Origin: Gnetum montanum
Lineage: Eukaryota > Streptophyta > Gnetopsida > Gnetales > Gnetaceae
DNA length: 64,000 bases
Direction of reading: 5' to 3'
NCBI GenBank assembly: GCA_015680685.1
Contig: MNCI01026937.1
Coordinates: forward strand, 5,988-69,987
Below the pieces are notes generated by a model that was given only the letters and a program-made list of their open reading frames with translations, had not been told where the DNA came from and ran no database searches. Of this stretch, positions 35,006 to 47,950 are shown piece after piece. A program made the translations under genes and the position numbers. Each line of letters starts with the position of its first letter. Positions within the stretch are counted from its first letter, which is position 1.

Positions 35006-35243
35006 GCACTAAAATAAAACTCTGTACAAGTTGTTTAATCCATGCTATGGGCACTTAGATGGAAAAATATTCTAACTTTTATAGAAGAAAACTACAAATA
35101 GTATGTCTACAAAATAACCAAGAAATGTCATAAATGCAATGGGTGCATGCATTTATATAGGAAAAAATCAGTACATCCTTAGATGCGTCGATGCATGCAT
35201 GTTGATAAGGCAACACAACTGACTTATTTGCACTTCATCATAC
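35003..35243 (-). mobile_element. Fragment of a TGATGAG-family LTR
   Basis: Homologous to 31330-31556, the end of the copy C LTR, including 'aaaatattcta' and 'gcatttatatagg'. It ends TTCATCA followed by 'tacatg', exactly as at 31556. Confidence 0.6.
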
Positions 35244-36240
35244 ATGCATATTTTTCTTAGGTTCTACAAAAGCACTGTATTATTTATAAATTTTGAATAC
35301 ATTGATAACACCCCTTTCAAGAATAAAACCCTTCTATTCAACAAATAAACAAGGCTTTTTGTTGGTTAGTTTTATCTTTTTTGAGGGAAAGTTTGGTCAT
35401 TTAAACAATGAGAAGGGTGAACTCCCAAATCAACAATTACAACAATATCATCATGGAGGGTCAAAGATCCTCTAGCAAAACAAATGAACACCCAAACCAA
35501 TCAAAAAGCCCTAGACATTCATATAGGGTATTGAAATCAAAAACTAAAAAATAGTCATATGCAACATCATAAAGTTCATTTAAAATAAAGGGTATGCATA
35601 TTCAGAAAAGTATAAAAACATATAGTTTACGACATCACATTGGCTCATTTTAAAAGGAGTTATGAGTGTTAAACATTGTCATCATGTATTCATGGATATT
35701 TTTCCACAAGTGAAAGTTGGTGAATGCTTTTGAGATGCATTTATAAGGAGAGTTTAGGCACTTTTCATGAAAAGTGCAAGCATTTTTGCTTAAGCCAAAT
35801 CTCCTAGGCAACCTTCACCCATAATGAAATCTCATGCAAGTGGCTTTGAATCATGGGTCCTTTGTAATCATTGCCTAACACTAATCCCATAGGATTCCAG
35901 TCCACATGTGCATGAATTAACCTACAACCTTTGTAAATAGACATTCATTGAAAAGGTCTATCACAATTTCAATCTTCTTATAGCAAAGGATACATTAAGA
36001 GGCTATGGCAAAACCCCATCACTAGAGTTTTTTCTAAGTAAGCACTGCATGATGAGGCAATAGCCAAGCAAAAAACCTCACCTTTGGTTGACAATACAAC
36101 CTCCAAATAAGGTCCCATCCCCTTACCTTGGTTAGTTTCATCTTGTTAGATAATTACACAACGAAAAAATATTTTAATTGGAGGTACACTCCAAAAGAGA
36201 TATAGTCAAAATGATACACTAGAAGAATTATAGCAGGAAT
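35244..36240. other. AT-rich intergenic DNA
   Basis: No gene or recognised element is seen here. Confidence 0.4.
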
Positions 36241-36251
36241 ATAATGATATC

Positions 36252-36325
36252 AAGAGTGTGGCTTTAACTAACAACCTTTTATCAAAGGAGACAATGAACT
36301 AACCAATTAAGCTACCTATTACTTT
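36252..36325 (-). repeat. tRNA-like SINE head
   Basis: The minus-strand 'gtagcttaattggttagttc' looks like an A box and is followed at about 30 nt by 'ggttgttagttaaagcc', a weak B box. There is no acceptor-stem closure that I can see, so it is probably a tRNA-derived repeat rather than a tRNA gene. Confidence 0.35.
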
Positions 36326-36434
36326 TGTTTTTGATTTTGGGTACATATAAACCAATACTTCTTTGACAATAAAAATACATATTAAATAAATAAAATCATT
36401 GATTATGTTTATTGATTAAAACATCTAACAATAA

Positions 36435-36510
36435 AGTGCTAACTTAGTTATAAAACTCCTAATCTGAAAACTTAAGTTATAGATTTAATTCTGATGCCAC
36501 TCAGGCAATT
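36435..36510 (+). repeat. tRNA-derived SINE head, same family as 59309
   Basis: 'gtgctaacttagttataaaa' then 'cttaagttatagatttaatt' aligns block for block with the SINE at 59309-59426 (A-box and B-box regions). Confidence 0.5.
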
Positions 36511-37625
36511 AATGGAATGATCAATTTCTCCCATGCGCATTGACACAAGCAAATCGGAGATTGTGTGTTAACTAGCATCAAAGCACCAGCACATATGGCT
36601 GACGACAGTGCCCTTCCGTACAATTAGGTTGTTAACATGTGATCAAATCGGAGTGCAAACGTCATGGTGTTCTGTGCGTGTTTCAAAACTGTTGGAATTG
36701 CTACGCACGAACAAATAAACTTGCACTTCCTGCGACTGCCAACAACGTTCAAAATATGTTCAACGACACTTGAAAAGCTGTCACCGAAAACTTCGGACCG
36801 ACTATGGATGACCTGGACACCACGACAAACCTTTTGAGTAAAGTCTAGTCATATGAGTTCAAAGTAAAAATCTAAGGAAACCAAACTATTTATTGATGAA
36901 TTGGCACATTCTATGGGCCCATGCATGGAGGAGGGATAGATCTTGCTGAATTTGCAGAGATCAAATGATGGAATTCGGAATTCAGAAGAGGGAAGGGGGA
37001 CTGTTGCTGTCACAGGACTCCGGATAAACCACAGCCCAGGTATATTTACAGGTTCGCTTTCATATTCTTACTGTTATCAGCGGGTGAAAGTTAATGGTCT
37101 GCCGATGTTTCTTACAGAATTAAGAGAGAAGTTGGCAGGCTCTAATCTCAGGAAGGTGACTCCATAACTATCATTCTTGCTCAGTTGGTCATAGCAATAC
37201 TGTCTGATCTCTGACCGAAAGTCCTTCTCGTTGCTTGAATGTGTTTTTTCTTTTTGCTTGCAATGTGGATAAAGGTTTCTGCTGCAGCATCCGTCCACCA
37301 TCATCAGCAAATTTGGCTCTGCGGCTGCCGTTGGACTGTGGGTTTTGCTGAAAACAGAGAGAATGGAGATGGGGATGGAGATTTGATGCCTGTCTTCTGG
37401 TAGCACAGCTCATGGCCTTCTGCATCTGGACTAGAAGCGACAAGCTCACAGTCAGAAGCAGCAAAAGAAATGCAGACCTTTGCGTAGGTCAGGTGGCAAT
37501 GTTTTAATCCCCATGCAAACGAGTGCCGCAAACTGCAAACAGGAGGCCAAGCTGATTGGTTTCACAGCCAACGTCTACTTCAATTTTCCACATACGTATC
37601 CTTAAAGCCTTTAAATGGCATGGGT
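36510..37625. other. 5' flank of the CslA gene
   Basis: Sequence of more balanced composition without a transposon signature. ORFs up to 109 codons occur on both strands, but I recognise none. It probably holds the CslA promoter. Confidence 0.4.
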
Positions 37626-37628
37626 ATT

Positions 37629-37640
37629 TAACTATATATA
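37629..37640 (+). promoter_or_regulatory. TATA box of the CslA gene
   Basis: 'aactatatatac' lies about 145 bp before the ATG at 37782, which would give a 5' leader of about 110 nt. Confidence 0.5.
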
Positions 37641-37781
37641 CATTACATTGTTTGGTGCAACTTCTGCAAGTAGCACTGAGTGAGCAAGCCTGAATTCTTT
37701 TGGCACATCCTGCTGCTTCTGGGTTTCTGTCTAGTACTCTTCTTCTACTGTTCTAGACTAGTAATTTGTGCCCAAGAAAGC

Positions 37782-40634
37782 ATGGATGCCATATCGTTGC
37801 AGTACCCTTTTGGGCTTGGCACCTTGGATGAGTTTGTTTATCTCTGGAATCAAATTAGGGCTCCAATTGTTGCCCCTCTGCTCACCCTTGCCGTTTATGT
37901 GTGTCTTACCATGTCTGTGATGCTGTTTGTAGAGAGAGTTTACATGGGTATTGTGATTTTCTGCATCAAGGTTCTGGGAAGGAAGCCTGAGCGTAGGTAC
38001 AGGTGGGAACCCATTAAGGATGATATTGAGTTGGGTAGCAGTGCTTATCCCATGGTTCTTGTGCAGATACCTATGTATAATGAAAGAGAGGTTGGTTCTT
38101 GTGCATTGACTGGTGAATATTTTCAGGTAGGTTTGTGGATCTAAGTTTTGGAAGCTTTTGTAGGTTTACCAATTATCCATTGGAGCAGCATGTGGGCTGT
38201 CGTGGCCTTCTGATCGGATTATTATTCAGGTTCTGGATGATTCTACGGACTACACAATCAAGGTTTATTAGTTGGACACCATATTAGATTGTAATGTATA
38301 TTTTTCATTATGGATGTTGTCTCTTCATGGAATATGTTTGAATGTGTGCGAATGATGTTTATAGGACTTGGTAGAGATGGAATGTCAAAAGTGGGCGAGC
38401 AAGGGAATCAATATAAAGTATGAAATTCGAAGCAACAGAAATGGATACAAGGCTGGCGCTCTCAAGGAAGGCATGAAGCATAGTTACGTTAGAGAGTGTG
38501 ATTACGTTGCCATATTTGATGCAGATTTCCAGCCCGAACCAGACTTTTTATGGAGGACTATCCCGTTTCTTGTGCATAATCCTGAACTAGGACTTGTGCA
38601 GGCTCGCTGGAAGTTTGGTAGGTTTTCCGGTGATGATGTAAATGCCTGATTTGATCTCTGACTTTGAACTGAATTTCTTTCTTTAGAAAAAAAATCTATT
38701 TGCAGCTAGATGTGCAAACGGCACCTATATGGTGTGGGTTTTCTTTTTGGAATTAAGAAAATTGATTTTATAAGTTTGTCGGAAATACGTTCATGATCAT
38801 GATGATGTTTACATACTCGGGTCCGTGAAGATGGGACCTACAGCTGCTGCAACCAGAATGATTTGCAACTCAAGTTTCCCCTTGGACGTCCCTTGTTCCT
38901 CCATCAAATAATTACCGTAGAAAACTCTGACTTTCTTAATTTGCACCACTCCACAGCCTTCATTTGCCTAGGTACCCATGAAGTTGTGTTAGGTGAACCC
39001 CATCATTTCCCGTGTCAGATGTCAACCTTGATCATTAATACACAGGAAAAATAAAAAACTGTTGGAAAAGAAATTGAAAAGTAAGAATTTCTGTTTTTAG
39101 TGAATTTTATATTTGCATGTATTTTCAAAACCCTGACATTCTGGAATTCACTTTTGAACCATGCAGTGAATGCTGATGAATGTCTAATGACAAGAATGCA
39201 AGAAATGTCTCTGGGTTACCACTTCACAGTGGAGCAGGAAGTGGGCTCATGTACGCATGCCTTCTTCGGATTTAACGGTATAAACCTGAACAAATCTAAA
39301 AGAGAATCCCTTTGATACTCGCTGAAAATTTGCAAAACTGAAAAGGCGGTTGTGCCTGAGGCATGTGCAGGAACAGCAGGAGTGTGGAGAATAGGCGCCC
39401 TCAATGAAGCAGGAGGATGGAAAGACAGAACCACCGTGGAGGACATGGATTTAGCAGTGAGAGCAAGTCTCAAAGGCTGGAGATTTGTGTATTTGGGAGA
39501 TGTGTCGGTGAGATTAATTCACATAGTGCAGAAAAACTATCCTATTTAAAACCCACAATCAAATATTCTTAAAGTTTATGTACCTTGCTTTTGTTTTATG
39601 TTCCATGATAACAGGTGAAAAACGAATTGCCAAGTACTTTCAAAGCATTCAGATTCCAACAGCACAGGTGGTCCTGCGGCCCTGCAAATCTGTTCAGAAA
39701 AATGGTCGGAGAAATTCTGGCTAACAAGGTAAGGTGAAGTTGAAGTCACTGAAGTGATTATTACATTGAATTGCTTTGAGTGCAAGATTGATTGTTCTCA
39801 GGGAAGATAAATTTTCTTCTCCGGACTCTGACAAAATTTTCTTCTCCGGACTCTGACACAACTAAGAAATTTCATGAGTAATTGCAGAAAGTATCGGTAT
39901 GGAAGAAATTCCATGTGATATATGGGTTCTTCTTTGTTCGCAAAATTGTGGCGCACATTGTTACGTTCGTGTTCTACTGCGTTGTGATTCCTGCAACAGT
40001 GCTGGTTCCAGAAGTTGAATTGCCTAAGTGGGGAGTTGTTTACATTCCTTCTACCATCACCATTCTCAATGCGCTCAGCACACCCAGGTCTGCTAATAAT
40101 CTTAATTCTAATAATTCCCGTAACAAATTTTGACTGTATCTGATGAATCCACAAAACATGATCAGATCCTTCCATTTGGTGGTATTCTGGATTTTGTTCG
40201 AAAACGTCATGTCTCTGCACAGAACCAAGGCAACCATCATAGGTTTGCTGGAGGCAGGCCGAGTCAACGAGTGGGTTGTAACGGAAAAGCTTGGAGACGC
40301 CATGAAACATAAATCTTCAAAGCAATCTAAGAAAAATCGATCAACGTTAGGTGAAAGGTAACTAATCGAAACCCCACTAAAATTAAGCAAACCCAGTTCC
40401 TTGTAAAAATTGCAGAGATTACGAACTCAGGTTGCTCTGATGCTGAAATTTTGTATTTGAAAATGCTGTTGCAGAGTGCATGTACTGGAGATGATCACAG
40501 GGCTGTGCCTGCTTTTTTGTGCGGTTTATGACTTGGCATACGGACACAACCATTTCTTCGTTTATCTGTTTCTGCAGGCGGCAGCATTCTTGATCGTGAG
40601 CGTGGGCTATATCGGTACATTTGTACCTTCGTAA
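37782..40634 (+). CDS. CSLA: Glucomannan 4-beta-mannosyltransferase (CslA), nine exons
   Basis: This family-2 glycosyltransferase of the Golgi membrane makes the beta-1,4-mannan/glucomannan backbone of the cell wall from GDP-mannose and GDP-glucose (family knowledge). Exons: 37782-38090, 38164-38262, 38365-38617, 39167-39277, 39371-39507, 39615-39728, 39888-40087, 40166-40357, 40475-40634. All are GT/AG with matching phases, giving 524 residues, the usual CslA length. Visible motifs are an N-terminal membrane segment (about 25-55), VLDDST (128-129), FDADFQP (D188, D190), VEDMD (E281, D282) and QQHRW (318-322). Several hydrophobic segments occur after residue 340, and the protein ends GTFVPS. 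The ATG was chosen because the upstream in-frame codons have no ATG and a stop at 37677. No damage is seen, so this is probably a working gene. Confidence 0.95.
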
Positions 40635-43600
40635 ATGGTGCAGCGCAATGGAATTTTGGTAACGCATAGATCGCTTTTCCTGTTTACGGAAGCCATTTTC
40701 AAATGATTCCCATCCCGAACTCAATCCTTCGCAGACGAAACGTTCCACGCGAATAAAGGAGAGCCACCACGCTGAACAAAACGCTATTTCGTGGATGTTG
40801 CTGCATTGTTCTATATATATATAGACATACTGTATACCGTTTTTATCATTTCTCCCAATTTTAATTGAAAAGCATCATTCTGGTATAGCACTTCAAATTT
40901 TGAAAAAGCTTTCCCTTTCTAAGTTTGGTTTTAAACATCGTTTGCCGAAAATCATCGCTGACTTTCAATCCTTGGAACTCCCATGGCTGAATATGTTTAT
41001 TTCTACGTAGAATTTTGCTAACTTTTTGTGTTAAAAAAACGAAAAATGTATTTTATTTTTTAAAAACAAAAAAACCTTCGAAGAAGTCTCACGGTGGGAG
41101 AGCTTCCCTGGAGGTTATCGGTTTTCACATACTAATAAGTTGTTAAGTACCTTGCGGATTATGCGTCAATGTAAAAAATTAAATTTTTTTCAAAATATAT
41201 TACTTCAAATCATAAATGTGAGGAATCAGATGAAAATAAATGCATATAAAAGATTGGTGGTGGATGTTGCACTTGGTAGCCACATTGGAGCCATGGAGGT
41301 TTGCTATCTTGTCTGATTTTCCTTCAGAGATAAGTGTGAAAATTTGAGAATTTGAATATTTATATGGATGTATATAAAAAGGTTTTATTGAAAAATAATA
41401 AAGATGAAGGCTTTATCAATCAAGGAATTATCATTTGAAAGGAGTATCATTCCGTATCAAGTAAAGGCAAGTAAAGATGGATAGATTACTCTTGGTTTCA
41501 ATTATTATTAAATGATCTATTTAGAGATGTTATAAGTGATATTGGATAAACACATTGAACAAAAGTGGTTATTTGTTTCACACAATTTTTAGGTTCATGA
41601 AGAAAGCCTTGAAGCTTTTCATTGTGTGTATGCAAAGGAAGATTAGGATGAAGCTATCCTTCCTCCAATATAGAATTATGAGGAATATGACTTCAAAATA
41701 CTCAATCAACATCTACTATCATTTGCTTATTTTCAAAGAATTGAACTTGGGATGCTTGATTAAAGGATCAACATAAAGAACATGATTGGCTAGGTTCTTA
41801 CCTTGGAGAAGATGATGCAAAGATTGCTACATCTTTCTTTCATAGTTATTGATCAAATGGAGCAATGATGCATTTGGAAAATGATTATAATGCCAGTAAT
41901 GTATCTTCCCAAGGTGTTAGAAAATGAATATGTTATGAAAATATCACTGCTCCTACATTACTAGTTTGAAGATGATAATGTTGATCCATTATTGATGATA
42001 CTTCAATAAACATCAAAATAGGATTTTTGAGAAGAGCATATCAAACAAAAGGTTTTGCATTTATTTAATATAAAATATCTTAAGCTAATGATATGCAGTA
42101 CTAAAAATCATTTTGTTGAATTTTTAAATATGCATAAATCCTTTAACCATTGACTAATGAACACTAACTTAGTTACATATTTGAGATATATATTTATAAT
42201 TTGATTAAGTGAATCTTCCTTGTTGATATTAAATGTAATTTATATATCAAAAATTTCACAAACTTTAGATGAAGAACAAGATTTTTGTATAAAATTTTTT
42301 ACCATCTTACAAAGAATAAGATTTGTGTATAAAATTTAATGACATTTAGATGAAGAACAAAATTTGTACATTGTTCATCATACACTCTCGATCTTGGCCA
42401 AATTTATTCTTTTATTTATGCTTCTCAAGAACACAACTTCAACCAACAACAAGAGTATACTATAAAGGGTGTACAAATCTTGCTCTTTGTCCAAAGGTCA
42501 TGATAGTTGATACACAAATTGTATCGACAAAGAAGATTCTCTTAACCAAATTATAGATATATATTATAAATATATAACTAAGTTAGTAGCTAAATCAACC
42601 TTAAACTAATAAAAAACTTACAAATGTCATGCTTTTAAATAAGGCAAAGCACTTATCTTTTACTTGAAGGACATCTCAAAACTGTTGGGTCTTTTATTGT
42701 TGTTGTTATAAAGCTTCTTTGTCATTTATGAGATATTATCTATTGTAATTTTTTGTAATATTTTTTCCCTTATAGCTACTAAGAAAACTACCACTATGCA
42801 CAAAAAATTAAGAACTTTATTTTAAAATTTTATATGAAAAACTTAACAAACAATATGATGTTATGAATGTTTTAAGATTATATATCTTTGAGGTGAAATT
42901 TAAAAAGTGAATTATAATGCTATATAAATGACATTTTTATGATCTATGCTTCTTCTCAAATAAGTAATTGAAATGCCTTAACAAATGACCACTTGCATTA
43001 TTGTAAGCCGATATTTCAATATGTACACAAGTTTTTAATCTCCTCTTAAAATTTGTAGATTTTTAAATCTTTTGCTTAAACTTCATATAATTTATTTTAA
43101 AAACATTTTAAATATATTACAAAGTCAAGAGATAGCCAAGAAAATTCCCAAACTTATAATTCCATTTATTACTCTTGTTAAACTTTGCTTTATCCAAGTA
43201 CACTGGAAGCATCTAGTTGATGCCATAGACAAACAAACTTGTTGTGATTTATGCTTTATCTTGACACATAGTATCATGGTTTTATGGTTTTTTTTTGTAT
43301 TTAAATACTATGCATTTTGCTATCTAGCCCATTCTACTCATGTAGAGAGTTTACATTTCTTGAATTATTGTAACTTTTATTATTCCTACAAATTTATAAG
43401 CATACTAATGAGTAAGTTCTATAAAATTTAATAATAATGGGTTATGAATTACATTTTACAAAAGCATAACTTCTTAACATCAATTCCAATGTGTTACATC
43501 CATATATACATGAGAATTATATTAATATTATGATTAGATCTCATTGACATAAGAAAATTGGAAATTTCAAATTCATAAATATGAGGTTGTTAAATTCAAA

Positions 43601-43875
43601 CCTAAAATTGAAAACTTTATTAATAATGTAATGATTATCAAAGATCAGATCATAGATTCCAAGGATTAAGAGATCACCGTGCCTTAACATGTCTTTAAAA
43701 ATGAAAAGGACAAGAAGGAAGCTCAATCATGACCACATTTATTTGTAAGCTATATGTTAGTGCTTTAAATATAAATATGAATTTTATTTAGTATAGTATT
43801 ATATAACATTAATGGTTTCCATCTTGCAACATAAACCATACTATTTCAATCTTGTATAGATTCATCTTTAATTGG
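40635..43875. other. AT-rich intergenic DNA
   Basis: The first few hundred bases hold the CslA 3' region. The rest is AT-rich with no gene or recognised element. ORFs here are short and chance-like. Confidence 0.5.
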
Positions 43876-44742
43876 TGATGAACAATGATAGTTCCCAACA
43901 CTCAACCATACAAATTACAAGTGCATATGTGTAACAAGATCGTAATGTAAGTAAACTAGGAAGTTGATGATAAGTAAACTAGCAAGTTGATGATAAGTTC
44001 ATGTTTGTTGTTTTCTCACCAAAGTTAGCAAGGTTCAAAATGTATGGTTTAACTCTAAGTGAGGCACATGATTTTATGATGTTGTATGGCTCTTAATATG
44101 CTAAAAGTAACATATTAGAACGAATATAATTCCTGGTAACTACGTACAATGAACATAAAAAGCTAATCTAGCCTAGGATAATAAGTATCCATTCCTAATT
44201 TTCCAAACACACCTTGAATTGATACAACATTTTCTAAAATTACCAAGTGATTAGCTACTAAGTGAATTAAGCTTAGCCACTACTAGGTACCAAAAGATTA
44301 TATTTGTACACTCAAAATCAGTCATACTTATTCTACCAGTTAATTAACAAACATTAGAATCTAAATAAAATTGAAATTTAAATGACATAGAAAATATAAA
44401 TTACATAAGATAATAAATTTAAGCTAAGTGAGATGTTGCAATGTTGAGAAACAATCTTGATCTTTATTTTTGGTCATGGAATGTGTCGAGGTACAATCCA
44501 CTTAAACTAAAGATGTCATGCAACTATTAATCACCACATTGTAGGCATTCACAACTAACTCTAACTTTACAAAAATAAATTGCAAGAGTTTCTCTAAGGG
44601 TTTTACCAAAGGTAAAATTTGACATGATAGTGGGCTTGTATTTATAGGAATAACCTCACCCCACTATATTGTATCTACAATGTTGTATGTTGAGCTATGA
44701 TATTGCATCTACAATATTGTAGATACGATATCATGATTAATG
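43876..44742 (-). mobile_element. Decayed TGATGAG-family LTR
   Basis: Begins TGATGAACAATGATAG with the family pattern 'cactcaaccatacaaattac', and includes 'gatctttatttttggtcatg'. It ends near 'gatatcatgatta'; the right border is approximate. The orientation is opposite to the LTR at 44939. Confidence 0.65.
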
Positions 44743-44938
44743 GTAAAAAAGTTGATTTAGTAGTTGTAAATAAAGGTAAAATTTAAATTTAAATGGGAAA
44801 CCAATATTAAGCAAAATTTGTCTTTATATTTTATTATATTAAGATAAATTTAAATTATTTTATTATTTTATTTTCTTAATAATTTTTAAAATTTCTAAAT
44901 AAGAGTCATTCTATATTAAAAACATGAGAGAAAGTAAT

Positions 44939-45787
44939 TGATACAACCAATTTTTCATTGAGTGTGATATCGTAGCTCATGCTAAGTCATCCTCGATATG
45001 TCTCAAGAGCTATGAAGCCCTATAAATATTGACACTTGGGTGCACAAGCAAAAATAATTTTCTCCAACCCTTACTATAACTCTTGTAGTTTTATTTTGTA
45101 ATCTTAGCAATAGAGTGAATGCTTGCAGTGTGGTATTAAGAAGTTGAATGACATCTTTATTTGAGTGAATTGTACTTGGGCATGGTTCATGTTTGGAAAT
45201 AAAGATTGAGACTGTTTTTCATCATTACAACATTCCCTTAATTCTTTTGTTTACTTAGCAAAATTTTCTTGTTTACTTAACTTAGCACTTTTCATTTTCA
45301 AAGTACTTTACTTTTCATAGTCATTAGTTAAATGAAATGAGTATGACTAGTTTCGAGTGTTTATATGTAATTGTTTGGTAACCTAGTAGTGGTCTTGCTT
45401 GATTTGCTTAATAGTGACTACACTTGGTAATCCTAGCAACAATTACATAAGCCCAAGATGTGACTAGCAAGTTAGGACTGGATACTCATCGCTCTAGGCT
45501 AAAATAGATTACCATTTCGGTATTACTTGGACTTAGGCTTTGATTTTGCTTTCAATCATGTTTACTACTAGGATTAATTTGAGCCTTACAACATCATATA
45601 TCATATGCCTCACTATGAGTTAAACCATAGACTCAGACTTCACTAACTCAAAGTGGGAAAATAATGATCATGAACATAATATCAACTCCTAGCATACTTA
45701 CATTGTTGATTCACAAAGTATGATTTGGTCATGCGTGGACACTTGAAACGTATATGGTAGAGTGTTGGGATACCTCATTGCTCATCT
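44939..45787 (+). mobile_element. Solo LTR (TGATGAG family) with TSD
   Basis: 849 bp, beginning TGATACAACC and ending CTCATCT (last base decayed). It is flanked by a perfect TSD, GTAAT, at 44934-44938 and 45788-45792. U3 has 'gtgatatcgtag', and a TATA box 'ctataaatatt' lies near 45020. Confidence 0.82.
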
Positions 45788-45792
45788 GTAAT

Positions 45793-46839
45793 GTTTCAAA
45801 GTTACAAAACTTATGTTTTTAAAATTGGTCAAATGTACCCCACCTAATCCATAAATAATCAAAGCTTCTATGAAGGCTAAACTTAATAATTATGTACCTT
45901 ATAGTTTAAGAGGGATTATAGGTTCCAAAAATAATAATTAATAATTAAAAATTTTTTAAGTATATAAGATCATTAACATAGAGGAGAGATTCTAAACATA
46001 AAAGTAAAAACCAATGGTTTTTGAGGTACATTTTCAAGTTTTCATCCTTACAATCACTCTTGAAAAACCTCCTCTCTCATGTAGAAAAGCACATGCATGG
46101 TTGAAAAGCATAGTCATAGGTTCGAAAGCACAATCACGAGTTTTTATCTCTTACTAAAAGCTTCTTTGTAAATACAAGAAGAAAACTCTTTTTATAAAAT
46201 AAAAAAAAAACATTATCCTATAAATAAGTTTTCAAGTTAAAAATAAGTAACAAAAAAGAAGTTGAAAATTTTTCAAGTTTTATCCCATAAATATAAAGAA
46301 AAATGATAATGCAAGAGATGAATTAATTACTAAACCATTTCTAGAAATTTTTTTTCTTGACATTATAATTGAAAAGTTACATCTTTAAGAATATGATGAT
46401 TAACTCTTGATGGAAGATCCTATTTATGTTCTTGCAGCTAGAAAATGACTACACAATGAAGCTTTCAAAGAGATTGACTAGTTTAGCTATATATTTATGA
46501 TATATATCTATTATTTGGAAAAGAGAATTTTTTTATATTTTTCAAATTAAAAATTTTCAAATTGATTTACTAAGAAATGATTTTTCAAAGACAAAGTCCA
46601 ATTTACAAAGTAGTTGGCCTCTCAACAAAACTTCCAAACCAAAATGATAATTCCTATGAAAAAGTTCATCGCTTATCCTAGCATTATGACTATCATTATT
46701 TATTTACCATGGAAAAGTCTAGCAAATTGGTAGTTGGCCTTTGGAAATAAAGCTCCTCTTTAACTATTATGATGAGAGAGAGAAAAAAGTAACCAATAGA
46801 GCTCCCTCTTCCTATTATAACAATAAAATTATTTTTCAA
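45793..46839. other. AT-rich intergenic DNA
   Basis: No gene or recognised element is seen here. Confidence 0.4.
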
Positions 46840-47180
46840 TGATTGAGAAGGACTCTCTTGGATGGGGCTGGTAGTTGGTCTCTTGGCAAAAATAATAAGT
46901 AGTTAAGGATAGTTTCAAATCCAAAGAAAGATGATAGATAAAGTAAGTTGATCATTAAGAATGATATCATTAATATGTGGTCGAGGGCTATTGTAAATTC
47001 TAGATGTCCATTTTCAAGCATGTTGTTCAATAAAGCACTCATAGAAAATATGTGAAAAAGAGTCTTTACTTTCATGAAGAGGACATTGAGGAGAAATAAT
47101 TCCTATATGCTAAAGATGATTATTCATGAGAAGATCTTAATGGATTAGACACCATAAAAAATTCAACTTTTGTAATAAGT
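46840..47180 (-). pseudogene. LINE RT-associated zinc-binding (zf-RVT) remnant
   Basis: The minus strand reads LNFLWCLIH, then GIISPQCPLHESKDSFSHIF and YEC. This is the pattern of the zinc-binding domain after the reverse transcriptase of plant L1-type LINEs (..GI..CPLC...E...H.F..C). Four or more stops interrupt it. No RT core was recognised upstream. Confidence 0.55.
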
Positions 47181-47452
47181 AAGAACTTTCCAAATGTCAA
47201 AGTTAGTAGTAGAAGATTTTATTTATATTCTTGAAACTTGATACATTGAAATGGAATTAAAACTATGAGACTAGATAAAATATAGATGAAATGAGAAGCT
47301 AAAACTATGAAATGCTCATATAACTAAAACTATGTTGATATGCTTGTTGAAATTAACTGAAATGAACTAAAATTGGAAAGATGATAAATTTATACTATCT
47401 CCAAAATAACATAAAATATTTTAAGTGTAGCAACCAAAAACAATAAGCAACA

Positions 47453-47881
47453 TTGAAGGAGATACATAATAATAATAGAGGAGGCAAAAAAAAAATTGCC
47501 TCTAGAGGAGATAGCACCAAAGCACTCTTTACTCAACTCCAAAATGGAGGAGTTCCCTCATCTTGCATCTTTAAGAAGGTGCTACCAAAGCACTCTTTAC
47601 TCAACTCAACAATGGAAGAGTTCTTCAAATTTTCTCAAATGCTAAGGTTTGCTACTATAATTCAATACTTGCCTAAATTTGAAATGAACAATAAAATAAA
47701 ACACAAGTTTGGAAGTGGAGGTGCTAAAGAGCATCCTCCATCTCTTAAGGGATCTCACTTCTCACTTTCTTACAATACCCTCTTGTATCTTCCTTTCTTC
47801 TTTTCTTTTCCACTCCACAAAATGCATAGCCATATACCTTCTTATATAGCTTTGAAGGATGGCTACCATGACCTTGGTTAG
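47453..47881 (+). other. Unrecognised 142-codon ORF with internal direct repeat
   Basis: Open from 47453 to 47881. The DNA contains a direct repeat of about 35 bp ('accaaagcactctttactca' at 47516 and 47584). The translation resembles nothing I know, and the surroundings are transposon-rich. It may be chance or part of an unidentified repeat. Confidence 0.2.
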
Positions 47882-47950
47882 GGTTTTTTTTAAACTAAAA
47901 TTAGGCTCAAGTTAGGTTAGGGTTATGTGGGATAGGTGGCCCATGTGATC

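Noticed and set aside
37077-37531. Overlapping minus-strand ORFs upstream of CslA
   Set aside because: There are three frames of similar length with no recognisable domain, and the place fits a promoter region.
37680-37781. Upstream extension of CslA from a GTG
   Set aside because: There is no in-frame ATG before 37782, a stop lies at 37677, and known CslA proteins start near the chosen ATG context.
39798-40310. 170-codon minus-strand ORF
   Set aside because: It is a shadow of CslA exons 7 and 8.
43072-43431. 119-codon + strand ORF
   Set aside because: AT-rich with Phe/Ile/Leu/Tyr-biased composition, no domain and no splice or promoter context.
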